The notes: generated by a model not told the origin, from the sequence alone. DNA of 64,000 bases from Oceanicaulis sp052055585 (GCF_052055585.1 NZ_CP170485.1:1922001-1986000), one strand, 5' to 3'. Positions 1 through 9,125 are shown, numbered from the stretch's first letter. A program made the numbers and translations.

Positions 1-1161
1 AAAGGCGCCCTCGCCGATCACCGTCTGGTATTTGAGGAAGCCGTCATAATTGCAGGTGATGGTTCCCGCGCCGATATTGGCCTTCGCGCCCACCGTCGCA
101 TCCCCGATATAGGAGAGATGGTTCGCTTTCGCGCCCTCCCCCAGCACCGCTTTTTTCACTTCCACGAAATTGCCGACCTTGGCGCCGGTCTTCAAAACCG
201 CGCCAGGGCGCAGTCGCGCATAGGGGCCAACCTCGCAGCCACCGGAAACCTGCGCGCCTTCCAGATGGGAATAACCGCGAATGCGCGCGCCGCTCTCGAT
301 CACCACGCCCGGTCCGAACACCACATGGGGTTCGATCACCACATCGTTCTCGATCACGGTGTCATGGCTGAAATAGACAGTTTCGGGCGCAACCAATGTC
401 ACCCCGTCCACCATGGCCTGATGCCGCGCGCGCTGCTGGAAGGCGTGTTCTGCGGCGGCGAGATCCACGCGGGAGTTCACGCCCAGCACCTCATCCGCGC
501 TCGCCTTGACCGCTTTCGCCGGCAGGTCACGACCGCGCGCCAGGCCAACAAGGTCCGTGAGGTAGTATTCGCCACTGGCGTTCTCGTTCGTCACCTCGGC
601 CAACAGTTCGAACATCAGTTTTGACGGCATGGCGAGGACGCCGGAATTGCACAGCCCGACCATGAGCTGCTCAGGGCTCGCATCCTTGGCCTCGACGATC
701 GCATCCAGACCACCCTCGGCGTTCTCGATCAGGCGGCCATAGCCGCCCGGCTCTTTCGGCTCAAAGCCCAGCACGGACACCGCAGCGCCCGCATCCAGCG
801 CTGCGAACACCTCTTCCACAGTCTCAGCGGTGATCAGCGGCGTGTCGGCATAGAGCACAATCACATCGCCCTCGAAGTCCTTGAGCGCATCCTGCGCCTG
901 CTGCACGGCATGGCCGGTGCCCCGGGGCGGATCCTGCAGCGCCGTCAGCGCACCCGCAGCTTCCGCCTTCTCCTTCACCTCAGGCGCATGCGCGCCCCAG
1001 ACCACCACCTTGCGCTCGGCTTTCACCGCATCCGCCAGCACCAGCGACCAGTCCAGCATGGATCGGCCGCCAATGGCGTGCAGCGGTTTGGCCTGAGCCG
1101 ATTTCATACGCTTGCCATGACCGGCGGCGAGAATGACGGCGGCGCGGGGACGAGAAGACAT
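1..1161 (-). CDS. glmU: Bifunctional UDP-GlcNAc pyrophosphorylase / glucosamine-1-phosphate acetyltransferase (3' end beyond window)
   Basis: Cytoplasmic enzyme that acetylates glucosamine-1-phosphate and then couples it to UTP, giving UDP-GlcNAc for peptidoglycan and LPS. The reading frame starts at the ATG at 1161 (MSSRPRAAVILAAGHGKRM) and stays open for 387 codons to the window edge, so roughly the last 60-70 residues of a usual ~450-residue GlmU are missing. The N-terminal nucleotidyltransferase signature (ILAAGHGKRM, then KPLH) lies at residues 9-30. From about residue 250 the hexapeptide-repeat left-handed beta helix begins, with the family segments RLRPGA, NHLSYIGDA and GAGTITCNYDG visible. 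It diverges from gph across a 149-bp gap. Truncation is by the window only; no frameshift is seen. Confidence 0.96.
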   Translation of the reverse strand, partial: MSSRPRAAVILAAGHGKRMKSAQAKPLHAIGGRSMLDWSLVLADAVKAERKVVVWGAHAPEVKEKAEAAGALTALQDPPRGTGHAVQQAQDALKDFEGDVIVLYADTPLITAETVEEVFAALDAGAAVSVLGFEPKEPGGYGRLIENAEGGLDAIVEAKDASPEQLMVGLCNSGVLAMPSKLMFELLAEVTNENASGEYYLTDLVGLARGRDLPAKAVKASADEVLGVNSRVDLAAAEHAFQQRARHQAMVDGVTLVAPETVYFSHDTVIENDVVIEPHVVFGPGVVIESGARIRGYSHLEGAQVSGGCEVGPYARLRPGAVLKTGAKVGNFVEVKKAVLGEGAKANHLSYIGDATVGAKANIGAGTITCNYDGFLKYQTVIGEGAF

Positions 1162-1310
1162 GAGCCGGGCTCCCAGAAAACGTCAGGTCCGTGAGGTGAG
1201 GAATCTCAGGCGCTTTTAACGCCTGAGCGCTATAGCCTATCGAGAACCCGGACGCGACCACGCAGGCGCGTCACATTCGCTGAAGTCTTTGAAACCCAAT
1301 GTGAGGGCCC

Positions 1311-2006
1311 ATGCTCACTTCCCTATCCGGCGCCCGCATCGCCTTTGATCTTGATGGAACGCTGGTGGACACCGCCCCCGATCTGGTGCGGGCGCTCAAT
1401 GAAAGCGTGGTTCCGCTGGGGTTTGAGCCGGTGCCGCTGGAGGACGTGCGCGCCATGGTGGGCCGCGGCGCCAGAGCGCTGATCGAGCGCGCCTTCGAGC
1501 GTGAAGGTCGTCCGGCGCCCGAGGCGGATCTCGTGAGCGAACGTCTGACGGTGTTTCTGGATGCCTATCGAGCTGACATCGCCCGGCACTCGCGCCCGTT
1601 CGAGGGCGTTGAAGCGGCGCTTGATTCGCTGGCGGAGGCCGGCGCACGCCTGTCGGTCTGCACCAACAAGCCGACGCAGCTGGCGATTCCCCTGCTGGAC
1701 GCGCTGAACATGCGCAGTCGATTCGAGCGGGTCATCGGGCCGGAAGACGCTCCGGCGAAGAAACCCGATCCGTCCCATCTTCTGGTCGCGGTGGGTGGAG
1801 AGCCGGTCGATCACGCCTGCGTGCTGGTGGGCGATTCCGAACCGGACGCGCTGGCGGCGAAGGCGGCGGGCGCCGGTTCAGTGATTTTCGAGGGCGGTTA
1901 TAGCGAAAAGCCGGCCCGCACACTGGGTGCGGACCGGCTTTTTGAAGCGTATGGCGCTTTGCCCGGCCTGCTCGCCGAGCTCATCGACACACGAAAAGGC
2001 GCTTAG
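1311..2006 (+). CDS. gph: Phosphoglycolate phosphatase, HAD superfamily
   Basis: Dephosphorylates 2-phosphoglycolate, a product of DNA 3'-end repair and of RuBisCO oxygenation. At 231 residues it has the normal family length. HAD motif I is FDLDGTLVDT near residue 12 with the nucleophile and acid Asp pair. Motif II is the CTNKPT region near residue 117. The conserved Lys is in KKPDPSHLL, and motif IV is GDSEPDALAAK near residue 175. The ATG at 1311 follows a GAGGG ribosome binding site. Its 3' end overlaps by 4 bp the stop of the convergent small gene at 2003-2221. Other HAD phosphatases of this subfamily cannot be fully excluded from sequence alone. Confidence 0.9.
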   Translation: MLTSLSGARIAFDLDGTLVDTAPDLVRALNESVVPLGFEPVPLEDVRAMVGRGARALIERAFEREGRPAPEADLVSERLTVFLDAYRADIARHSRPFEGVEAALDSLAEAGARLSVCTNKPTQLAIPLLDALNMRSRFERVIGPEDAPAKKPDPSHLLVAVGGEPVDHACVLVGDSEPDALAAKAAGAGSVIFEGGYSEKPARTLGADRLFEAYGALPGLLAELIDTRKGA

Positions 2007-2221
2007 GCGCTGCGACGATCCGAAGACCGGTCGTTTGCCGGGCGCGGCATGCCATTGACCATGTTGGAGCGCACGTCGGTGCGGGCCGAACGCATGGCGG
2101 GCATGAAGCCGGCTTCGGTCAGTTCGATGTTCACGTCGTAGCCACGCTCTTTCCAGTACGCTTCAATGCGTTCTTTCAGACGGAGCGCGCCTTCACGGGT
2201 GCAGAAGTCATTGGTGGCCAT
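2003..2221 (-). CDS. Small conserved alphaproteobacterial protein of unknown function
   Basis: A 72-residue soluble protein starting MATNDFCTREGALRLKERI. The ATG at 2221 sits nine bases after an AGGAGG ribosome binding site, which supports real translation. No signal peptide or membrane segment is visible. The N-terminal half is an amphipathic helix (EGALRLKERIEAYWKERGY), followed by a short beta-like stretch and a disordered basic tail. I recognise the general pattern of a small conserved alphaproteobacterial hypothetical protein but no function. It converges on gph with a 4-bp overlap of the two stops. Confidence 0.7.
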   Translation of the reverse strand: MATNDFCTREGALRLKERIEAYWKERGYDVNIELTEAGFMPAMRSARTDVRSNMVNGMPRPANDRSSDRRSA

Positions 2222-2461
2222 GGGGAGAAACCTCCTTCAAACACGCGCAGCAGCTCGCGTGCGTAGGGTTCGTTATCATTTGGAATTCTTAGCCGCAGAC
2301 CGAAACAGCCCGGCGGCGAGACGCGGGTCTATAAGTGATATTTGTTCTTGACGAAAGTATGACGGGCCATTTTTTCGAAAAAAAATTACGCAACCGAGGA
2401 AAATTCGTAACTTAGCGATCCATGCGCTGCATACGATCTGCGTTTCATCGGCTGGGACCGC

Positions 2462-2490
2462 TTGACCGCCCCCGGTCCTCATCATAAAAC
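2462..2490 (+). promoter_or_regulatory. Sigma-70-type promoter of tRNA-Val
   Basis: TTGACC at 2462-2467 and TAAAAC at 2485-2490 are separated by exactly 17 bases, close to the TTGACA/TATAAT consensus. Transcription would begin about 7 bases before the mature tRNA 5' end at 2504. The stretch from 2222 to 2461 is AT-rich and contains no gene that I can see. Confidence 0.6.
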
Positions 2491-2503
2491 CCGCGCCTCT
2501 TGA

Positions 2504-2578
2504 GGGCGATTAGCTCAGCGGTAGAGCACTTCGTTCACACCGAAGGGGTCACAAGTTCGATCCTTGTATCGCCCACCA
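2504..2578 (+). tRNA. tRNA-Val (anticodon CAC)
   Basis: The acceptor arm GGGCGAT (2504-2510) pairs with ATCGCCC (2568-2574). The D arm is GCTC/GAGC, the anticodon stem CTTCG/CGAAG carries the loop TTCACAC with anticodon CAC, and the T arm ACAAG-TTCGATC-CTTGT is intact. Discriminator A2575 is followed by an encoded CCA (2576-2578). It decodes GUG valine codons. It has its own promoter and a strong terminator 20 bp downstream. Confidence 0.97.
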
Positions 2579-2597
2579 ATAAGCCTGAAGAGGCGCG

Positions 2598-2626
2598 AAC
2601 CCCGGCTCGATCGAGCCGGGGTTTTT
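2598..2626 (+). terminator. Rho-independent terminator of tRNA-Val
   Basis: A perfect palindromic stem, AACCCCGGCTCGA with its complement (2598-2623), is followed by a run of five T residues. It ends tRNA-Val transcription. Because the gene at 2644 converges from the right, the hairpin may also act on that transcript. Confidence 0.9.
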
Positions 2627-2643
2627 GCTATGCGGTCGCAGTC

Positions 2644-3570
2644 TCAGCCCCTCAGCCGATAACGCGCCTGAACCATCGGGTGGGCCTCCACCTCGATATG
2701 GGCCGAGCTGCGCGCCAGAAAGCGGATCAGTTTATGCTCGGAACCTGACAAGCGGCCTTCCCCACGCAGCTCCAACCGCGCCTGCACTTGTTCAGGAACG
2801 ATGGAGATCGCCGCCCGCACCAGACTGCCCTGGATCGGCCTGATGGCGGCGGGAACAGCTCGAGGCGATCTTATCACCCCCAGAAAGTCATCCAGGACAG
2901 GATTGGGCGCCAACTCTGGAAGCTTGGCGTCGATCAGGGCGCGGGCTTCGGCCTGAGTTCGAGGCGGCTGTGACACTCCATAAAGTCGCGCGCTTACTTC
3001 CGCTTCCGCGTAGGCGTCGGACTGGGCCTCCTCATCGAGTGGTTCCACGAACCGGTCATAGGCGGTCACAAAGCCATAACTCGCCGTCAGCTGCACCCAG
3101 GTCAGAAGCGCATCGTCATTGGCGAAGTAAGACGTTCCCGAAGGCGTTTCGCCCCGCACCTGGTCGTGCATCTCGACCACATGGCCAATGACCTTCTCCG
3201 CCACACTTTTCGCTGCGTAAACGGTCACCATGGCCGCCAGGCCAGTCCTTTGCATCCGGGCCAGCGGATCGCGCTTGAAATCGGTGTGGTCCCAGACTCC
3301 ATAGGCGATGCGCTCGTCTCCAAACTCCATGATGACGGCCGCTACGCCGCCTATGAACAAAGAGATCGGGCTGGCGAAAATCCGCCATGAAACGCCCTCC
3401 GCCGGTGTCAGCGCCGGTTCGCCCGACGGCGCACGAAAGTCGACCCTCGGACCGTTTTCAGGCTGCAAGAAAGACTGAAATCCCTTCCCGGTGACGCTTT
3501 TGAGGGGCCAGCTAGACAGAGACCGCCCAAGGGCTGCGCTAAAGGAAAAATCCTGATTGTCCGACTTCAT
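2644..3570 (-). CDS. Oxygenase MpaB family protein (DUF2236)
   Basis: A 308-residue protein of the MpaB / latex-clearing-protein-like (DUF2236) family. Characterised members are heme-containing oxygenases, but the substrate of this branch is not known. The family signature PISLFIGGVAAVIMEFGDE lies near residues 65-85, followed by RDPLARMQRTGLA and AYDRFVEPL. A hydrophobic stretch around SLFIGGVAAVIM is part of the fold rather than a clear membrane anchor. The frame extends to an ATG at 3588. The ATG at 3570 is preferred because a GGAG ribosome binding site lies about seven bases upstream of it. It converges on the tRNA-Val terminator. Confidence 0.8.
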   Translation of the reverse strand: MKSDNQDFSFSAALGRSLSSWPLKSVTGKGFQSFLQPENGPRVDFRAPSGEPALTPAEGVSWRIFASPISLFIGGVAAVIMEFGDERIAYGVWDHTDFKRDPLARMQRTGLAAMVTVYAAKSVAEKVIGHVVEMHDQVRGETPSGTSYFANDDALLTWVQLTASYGFVTAYDRFVEPLDEEAQSDAYAEAEVSARLYGVSQPPRTQAEARALIDAKLPELAPNPVLDDFLGVIRSPRAVPAAIRPIQGSLVRAAISIVPEQVQARLELRGEGRLSGSEHKLIRFLARSSAHIEVEAHPMVQARYRLRG

Positions 3571-3664
3571 GGTGGCTCCGCCCTTCATTCCAGGCGACTA
3601 ACGCGCTTTCCCTTCGATCCGTTGCGCGTTTGCGTCCAACAAATCGCGATGCGGCTGGCCGTCG

Positions 3665-3689
3665 CACTTGCGAGACGTTCTCAGAAGTG
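3665..3689. promoter_or_regulatory. Interrupted dyad upstream of the ferric ABC operon
   Basis: The arms CACTT and GAGA (3665-3669, 3672-3675) are mirrored by TCTC and AAGTG (3679-3682, 3685-3689) around a CGT centre. This gives a symmetric 25-bp element 67 bp before the start codon at 3756. It could be an operator for an iron regulator or an RNA hairpin in the leader. It does not clearly match the Fur or Irr consensus that I know. Confidence 0.4.
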
Positions 3690-3755
3690 GCAGTGAGTAC
3701 CTCCCCCGGACAGGACAGACGTCCGTTATGTCTGTCGGAAGTACAAGGACACGCC

Positions 3756-4808
3756 ATGACACTCGCCACCGCCTGCAAAAGCCTTCTGCTCGGAATGGTC
3801 AGCCTGAGCGCGCTCAGCGCCTGCAGCCCTTCCGGTTCGTCCTCAGGTGAAGGCGTGGTCAATGTCTATACGGCGCGCCACTACGCGTCTGACGATGCCC
3901 TCTATGACGCCTTCACCGAACACACAGGCATCGAGGTCAATGTCATCGAGGCGCCGGGCGATCTCTTGATCGAACGGGTGCGCGCCGATGGCGACCGCTC
4001 CCAGGCTGACGTGGTGATCACCGTGGATGCAGGCCGTCTCTGGCGCGCCGATGAAGCGGGGCTGTTCCAGCCCGCGCCGGAACTGGACAGCGTTCTGGCG
4101 AATGTTCCCGCCAATCTGCGACAGCCGGATGGCGACTGGTTCGGTTTCGCCAAGCGCGTGCGCGTCATCGCCTATGCGAAAGATCGTGTGGATCCCTCCG
4201 AAATCAGCAGCTTTGACGATCTGACCGACCCGCAATGGGCCGGCCGCGTCTGCGTGCGCTCCTCCAACAATGTCTATAACCAGTCCCTGCTTGCGGCGAT
4301 GGTCGCCCAGGAAGGCGTCGAGGCGGCTGAAGCCTGGGCCCAGGGCATTGTCAACAACATGGCGCGCGCGCCGCAGGGCGGGGACACCGACCAGATTCGC
4401 GCCGTCGCCGCGCGCGAATGCGATGTCACCATCATCAACCATTACTATCTCGCCCGCTTCATGCGTTCGGAAAATCCGGGCGATCATGAAATCGGTGAGC
4501 AGATCGGCGTGATCTTCGCTGATCTCGGCGATGACGGCGCGCATGTAAACGTGTCCGGCGCGGGTCTCGCGGCCAATGCGCCGAACCGCGAGAACGCGGT
4601 CGCCTTCCTTGAATTCCTGCTCTCTGACGAATCCCAGCGCATCTTCGCCGAGCTGACCAACGAATACCCGGTCATTCCGAGCGTCACTTATGACAATGAC
4701 GTGCTGGACGCGTTTGGCGAGTATTCCTCTGATGACGTCAATGTGGATGAGCTGGGCGCCAATGCCGGCGAAGCCCAGCGCATCTTTGACCGTGTCGGCT
4801 GGCCGTGA
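3756..4808 (+). CDS. fbpA: Ferric iron ABC transporter, substrate-binding lipoprotein (FbpA/FutA-like)
   Basis: Periplasmic iron(III)-binding protein that delivers iron to the FbpBC-type permease. The 350-residue product begins MTLATACKSLLLGM and has a lipobox LSALSAC, so it is probably an inner-membrane lipoprotein. The body is a type II periplasmic-binding fold: VNVYTARHYASDDALYDAF at the start, DVVITVDAGRLWRA, and KRVRVIAYAKDRV. It ends with paired tyrosines in NHYYLARF, where iron-ligating tyrosines are expected. The frame is open from 3630, but the ATG at 3756 follows AAGGA by six bases and gives the signal peptide. It overlaps the permease start by 4 bp (GTGA). Confidence 0.9.
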   Translation: MTLATACKSLLLGMVSLSALSACSPSGSSSGEGVVNVYTARHYASDDALYDAFTEHTGIEVNVIEAPGDLLIERVRADGDRSQADVVITVDAGRLWRADEAGLFQPAPELDSVLANVPANLRQPDGDWFGFAKRVRVIAYAKDRVDPSEISSFDDLTDPQWAGRVCVRSSNNVYNQSLLAAMVAQEGVEAAEAWAQGIVNNMARAPQGGDTDQIRAVAARECDVTIINHYYLARFMRSENPGDHEIGEQIGVIFADLGDDGAHVNVSGAGLAANAPNRENAVAFLEFLLSDESQRIFAELTNEYPVIPSVTYDNDVLDAFGEYSSDDVNVDELGANAGEAQRIFDRVGWP

Positions 4809-6394
4809 TCGCATCACGCGCCCAGTTCAATCCGGTCAGGCCCGCCATTGTCGCCGCTCTGATCTGCGCCGCACCGCTTCTGGCGGTCGCGGCGCTTGGC
4901 GTTTTCGGGCCCTGGACAGACTATATGGGCCATATCGCCCGCACCCGCCTGCCCGCCTATCTGGGCCATACGGCGCTGGTGACGAGCGTGGCGGCCTTGA
5001 GCGCATGTCTGGTCGGCGTGCCGCTCGCCTGGCTTGTGGCGCGGTATCGCTTTTTCGGACGCTCGGTCTTTGAATGGCTGCTGGCCCTGCCCCTGGCGGC
5101 GCCCGCCTACGCCTCCGCCTATGGCTGGTATGACCTGACCCAGCCCGGCGGTCCGGCGGACTTCCTCCCAACCGTGCGCGGGCCCATCGGGGCCGGGCTG
5201 ATCTTCGGCTTTGCGCTCTACCCTTACGTCTATCTTCTGGCGCGAGAGGCCTTCGCCGGTCAGTCCGCGGACGCCTACGAAGCCGCCCGCACGCTGGGCG
5301 CCAAGCCGCGCAGCGCCTTCCTGCGCGCCGCGATTCCCATGGCCCGTCCCGCCATCGCAGCCGGTCTTGCGCTAGTGGTCATGGAAAGCCTCGCCGATTA
5401 CGGCGCAGTCGTCCATCTGGGCGCCCCGACCCTGTCGGTAGGCCTGATCCGCGCCTGGGCCGGGGAAGGCGCGATTGCAGACGCCGCACGCCTCGCGCTG
5501 ATTCTGGTCATGATCGCCTTTGTCCTGTTCGCGCTCGAGCGCAGCCAGCGCCAGCGGGCGCGCCAGACCAGCGCTTCCGGGCGACGCCGTCCGCCGCGGC
5601 GGGTTTCGCTGTCGCGCGTACAAGGCGGGCTCGCCATCCTCGCCTGTCTCAGCCCGGTCCTGATCGGGCTTGTGATTCCTCTGGGACGGCTCACTTATCG
5701 CGCCTTTCACGCCCCCATGGCGCGGGATCTGATGCAAGCCGCCACCCATTCGCTGACGCTGGCGGTGCTGTCCGGCGTTGTCGCCGCCGCCATCGGGCTG
5801 GCCTGCGCCTATGCCTTGCGCAGCAAGAAGACCGTTGCGGTCGCCGCCGCCCGTCTGGCCGGGTTGGGCTATGCCGTCCCCGGTTCTGTCGCCGCTCTGG
5901 GCGTTCTGGTCCTGCTGGGCGGTCTGCAAACCGGACTGGATGACGCCTGGACCCGGATGACCGGCGTGCAGTTCCCGCTCCTCGTTTCGGGCGGGGTGCT
6001 GGCCTTGATCTTCGCCTATCAGTCCCGCTTCGCTGCGGCCTCCATCGGCCCCTCTGAAAGCGCCTTGCAGCGCGTGACGCCCACACTCGACATGGCGGCC
6101 CGCACGCTGGGCGCCGGTCCGGGAGAGACGGCCTGGCGGGTGCATCGCCCCATGGTGATGTCCGGCTCGCTTCTGGCGGCGCTTTTGGTGTTTGTGGAGG
6201 TGCTCAAGGAGCTCCCCGCCACGATGATCCTGCGCCCGTTCAACTATGACACCCTCGCCGTGATCGCGAACAACTATGCGTCTGATGAAAGATTGGGCGA
6301 AGCGGCGCTGCCTGCGCTATTGATCACGCTGATCGCCCTGCCGCCCATGATCTGGATCGCACGCCGGATCACGCGGCAAGAGGGCGCGAAATGA
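4805..6394 (+). CDS. fbpB: Ferric iron ABC transporter, fused permease (FbpB-like)
   Basis: Inner-membrane channel of the iron(III) uptake system. The 529 residues contain two tandem permease halves, as usual for FbpB/SfuB, with about twelve hydrophobic helices in total. Each half has an EAA loop: EAARTLGAKPRSAFLRAAIP near residue 158 and ARTLGAGPGETAWRVHRP near residue 435. The second is followed by the family segment EVLKELPATMILRPFNYDTL. Translation starts at a GTG that overlaps the TGA of the binding protein, which suggests translational coupling. The ATPase gene begins 17 bp downstream. Confidence 0.92.
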   Translation: MIASRAQFNPVRPAIVAALICAAPLLAVAALGVFGPWTDYMGHIARTRLPAYLGHTALVTSVAALSACLVGVPLAWLVARYRFFGRSVFEWLLALPLAAPAYASAYGWYDLTQPGGPADFLPTVRGPIGAGLIFGFALYPYVYLLAREAFAGQSADAYEAARTLGAKPRSAFLRAAIPMARPAIAAGLALVVMESLADYGAVVHLGAPTLSVGLIRAWAGEGAIADAARLALILVMIAFVLFALERSQRQRARQTSASGRRRPPRRVSLSRVQGGLAILACLSPVLIGLVIPLGRLTYRAFHAPMARDLMQAATHSLTLAVLSGVVAAAIGLACAYALRSKKTVAVAAARLAGLGYAVPGSVAALGVLVLLGGLQTGLDDAWTRMTGVQFPLLVSGGVLALIFAYQSRFAAASIGPSESALQRVTPTLDMAARTLGAGPGETAWRVHRPMVMSGSLLAALLVFVEVLKELPATMILRPFNYDTLAVIANNYASDERLGEAALPALLITLIALPPMIWIARRITRQEGAK

Positions 6395-6411
6395 CTGGAC
6401 TTCGCTAGACT

Positions 6412-7470
6412 ATGACCGCCGTCAAACTCGATGATCGCCTGCTGGAAGTGTCCGGCGCCGTGGTGCGTTTTGCGCCCGGTCGCGCCGCTGTGGACGGCGT
6501 CGAGCTGACCCTGACATGCGGGCGGGTGACGGCGCTTTTGGGCCCGTCAGGGTCTGGCAAATCCACGCTTCTGCGCGCCATCGCCGGGCTGGAGCCGCTG
6601 GATGCCGGCGAGATCCGGTTCGAAAACCATTTGTGGAGCGCCAAGGGCCTTCACAAGCCGCCGGAAGATCGGCGTTGCGGCGTGGTGTTTCAGGACTATG
6701 CCCTGTTCCCGCACCTCACCGCGCTCGACAATGTGGCGTTCGGCCTGCGCGAAGGCCCCAAGGCGCACCGACGCGAGATCGCGCTTAAACGTCTGGAAGC
6801 GGTGGAGTTGGCCCATCGCGCCAAGGCCTACCCCCATGAGCTGTCGGGCGGTGAGCAACAACGCGTGGCGCTGGCGCGCGCGCTGGCGATCAAGCCCGAT
6901 GTCATGCTGCTCGATGAGCCGTTCTCCGGCCTCGACCGTCGTCTGCGCTCGGATCTGCGCGGCGCAACGGCGGACGCTCTGCGCCAGTCCGAAGCGGCGA
7001 CCCTGATCGTGACGCACGATGCCGAAGAAGCGCTGGAGCTTGCTGATTCCATCGCGCTGATGAATGACGGCAAGATCATCCAGACGGGCGCCCCTGACAC
7101 GCTGTACATGAAGCCCGCTTCGCTGACCGCAGCGCGTCTTCTGGGCGATGTGGATGCGTTTGAGGCGGACATTTCGGACGGTGTCGTCCGGACCGTGCTG
7201 GGCTCCTATCCGGCGGAAGGTTTCACCAATGGGGACAATGCGTTGCTGCTGGTCCGCCCCGAAGGCGTGATCCTGGGCCGCGCGGATGCAGAGGGCGCCC
7301 TCGCCCGCATCACCGCGCGCCGGGTCAGCTCCGGCTATGCGCGTTTGACCTGCCGGCTTGAGACTGGCCAGACACTGGAAGCTCGCGCCAGCCTGAAAGA
7401 GAACCACCGCGTGGGCGATGCCGTGCGCCTGAGCGTCGAGCCTGCTTTCGCGCATCTGGTCAGCGCCTGA
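6412..7470 (+). CDS. fbpC: Ferric iron ABC transporter, ATP-binding protein (FbpC-like)
   Basis: ATPase driving the iron(III) permease. Walker A is LGPSGSGKSTLLR near residue 41, the Q-loop is in VVFQDYALFPHLTAL, and the ABC signature is LSGGEQQRVALARAL near residue 141. Walker B is VMLLDEPFSGLD and the switch His is in VTHDAEEAL. A C-terminal ~110-residue TOBE-like domain follows, with LVRPEGVILG, as in FbpC/PotA proteins. At 352 residues it has the normal family length. It is the last gene of the operon, and its stop overlaps by 11 bp the convergent ABC-F gene. Confidence 0.93.
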   Translation: MTAVKLDDRLLEVSGAVVRFAPGRAAVDGVELTLTCGRVTALLGPSGSGKSTLLRAIAGLEPLDAGEIRFENHLWSAKGLHKPPEDRRCGVVFQDYALFPHLTALDNVAFGLREGPKAHRREIALKRLEAVELAHRAKAYPHELSGGEQQRVALARALAIKPDVMLLDEPFSGLDRRLRSDLRGATADALRQSEAATLIVTHDAEEALELADSIALMNDGKIIQTGAPDTLYMKPASLTAARLLGDVDAFEADISDGVVRTVLGSYPAEGFTNGDNALLLVRPEGVILGRADAEGALARITARRVSSGYARLTCRLETGQTLEARASLKENHRVGDAVRLSVEPAFAHLVSA

Positions 7471-9049
7471 ACGGCGTCAATTCCAGCCTGTCATCCAGCC
7501 CCAGCGCCTCAAGGAACGCCTCGTCGTGACTGACGGCCAGTATGGCGCCCGAAAAGTCCGCCAGCGCCTGTTCCAGCGCTTCCACGGCCTCGATATCGAG
7601 ATGGTTCGTGGGCTCATCGAGCAAGATCAGCTCAGGCGGCTCACCGCCCAGAACGCCCGCCAACCCGGCGCGCAAGCGCTCCCCGCCACTCAGGGCTGAG
7701 ACCGGCTTCTCGGCCTCTGTATTGCGCAGATCGAACTGGGCCAATGCTGCGTAGGCGGCATTGCGCGACAGCGCCGGATCACGGGCGCGGAGCGCGTCGA
7801 CGACGCTCAGAGCCGGATCCAGATCACTTACGGTCTGATCGAGCCGGGCAATGCACCCTGTGGTGCGGCGGATCTCTCCGGCATCGGGCGCGAACACGCC
7901 TTCGGCCAGTTTCAGCACGGTCGTCTTCCCGGCCCCGTTCGGCCCGGTGATCGCCACGCGCTCACCGCCTGAGAGTGCAAAGCTGAGCTGGTCGATGACG
8001 GGCGCTTCGCCATAGCCGAACGATACGGCGTCAAACGCCAGAACCGTACGGCCCTGCGGGCTGTCCGCGCCCACGGCCCTGATATTGAGTTTGGCGCCGG
8101 TGTAAAGCTGGCTTCGCGCTGCTTCAAGACGGCTCGTCGCCTCGCTGACCCGCTTCTGGCTAATGCTGGCGAGACGCCCCGCGGTCGCTTCGCTGCGATT
8201 CTTCATGGCGTCGAGCAGCACCTTGGGCTGGCTGCCATCGGCGCGTTGCGCCTTACCCGAGCGCGCCCGGCGCTGCAGCCGGGCTTCGGCTTCCTTCGCG
8301 GCGCGTTTGACCTGTCGCGCTTCAGCGTCCAGCCGGTCATGTTCTGCCTGCGCGCGAGCGCGGGCGGCGCCCCGCTGGGCCACATAGTCTGACCAGCCAC
8401 CGCCAAACATCGACCAGCCCGGGCTCTCCAGCGCGACGATGCGGTCCACATGCTCCAGAAGTGCGCGGTCATGGCTGACGATCACCAGCCCGCCCGGCCA
8501 GTCTTTCAGCATCTGATGCACGGCGGCGCGCCCCTCGGCGTCGAGATTGTTGGTGGGCTCATCCATCAAAAGGATGTCCGGCGCCGTGATCCAGGCCCGC
8601 GCCAGCGCCAGCCGCGCGCGTTGGCCGCCGGACAGCGCCGAGAGCGGTCGATCAAGCGCCAGACCGCCCAGACCGACGCGATCCAGTGCGGCCTCCACGC
8701 GCGCCTCCAGCGTCCAGTCGGCGGCGTCAAAGTCGGCGTCCTCGCCCGCGCCTTCGGTGATGCGTTTGACGCAGGCGAGCGCGTCGCTGATCCCCAGACC
8801 CGTTGCGAGGTCGCCCTCAGCCGCCGCACCGGACTGTTCCAGCCAACCGATCCGGCCATGCGCTGCGACGCTGCCCGATGAAGGCGCAACACCGCCCGCC
8901 AGCGCCCTGAGAAGCGTGGACTTGCCCGCCCCGTTGGTGCCGACAATGCCTGTCACCTCAGCGCCGAAGCTGAGGGTGAAGTCCTTCAGAAGGCAGGTGT
9001 GATCAGGCGTATGGAGGGAAAGAGCGTTTGCAGAAAGACAGGCGGACAT
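7460..9049 (-). CDS. ABC-F family ATPase (duplicated ABC cassette, no membrane domain)
   Basis: A 529-residue soluble protein with two ATP-binding cassettes. Members of the ABC-F family act on the ribosome as translation or antibiotic-protection factors. The first Walker A is GTNGAGKSTLLRAL near residue 36 and its signature is LSALSGGQRARLALA near residue 138. The inter-cassette linker (residues ~215-310) is rich in Ala, Arg and Glu and forms the coiled P-site tongue. The second Walker A is GPNGAGKTTVLKLAEG near residue 370, and its signature is LSGGERLRAGL. Both Walker B motifs read LLMDEPTNNLD or LLDEPTNHLD. It looks Uup/YheS-like, but I cannot assign a subfamily. Confidence 0.9.
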   Translation of the reverse strand: MSACLSANALSLHTPDHTCLLKDFTLSFGAEVTGIVGTNGAGKSTLLRALAGGVAPSSGSVAAHGRIGWLEQSGAAAEGDLATGLGISDALACVKRITEGAGEDADFDAADWTLEARVEAALDRVGLGGLALDRPLSALSGGQRARLALARAWITAPDILLMDEPTNNLDAEGRAAVHQMLKDWPGGLVIVSHDRALLEHVDRIVALESPGWSMFGGGWSDYVAQRGAARARAQAEHDRLDAEARQVKRAAKEAEARLQRRARSGKAQRADGSQPKVLLDAMKNRSEATAGRLASISQKRVSEATSRLEAARSQLYTGAKLNIRAVGADSPQGRTVLAFDAVSFGYGEAPVIDQLSFALSGGERVAITGPNGAGKTTVLKLAEGVFAPDAGEIRRTTGCIARLDQTVSDLDPALSVVDALRARDPALSRNAAYAALAQFDLRNTEAEKPVSALSGGERLRAGLAGVLGGEPPELILLDEPTNHLDIEAVEALEQALADFSGAILAVSHDEAFLEALGLDDRLELTPFRR

Positions 9050-9125
9050 GACGGACTCCAGACAAGGTTGCGCAAGGGGCGAAACGGGTCTGAAGCTTCA
9101 TCGGTCGGGTGTCCTTCAATGCAGA

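Noticed and set aside
2346..2375. TTGACG near 2347 as a promoter for the tRNA
   Set aside because: The expected -10 position holds only a T run, and the element at 2462-2490 is a better match and correctly placed.
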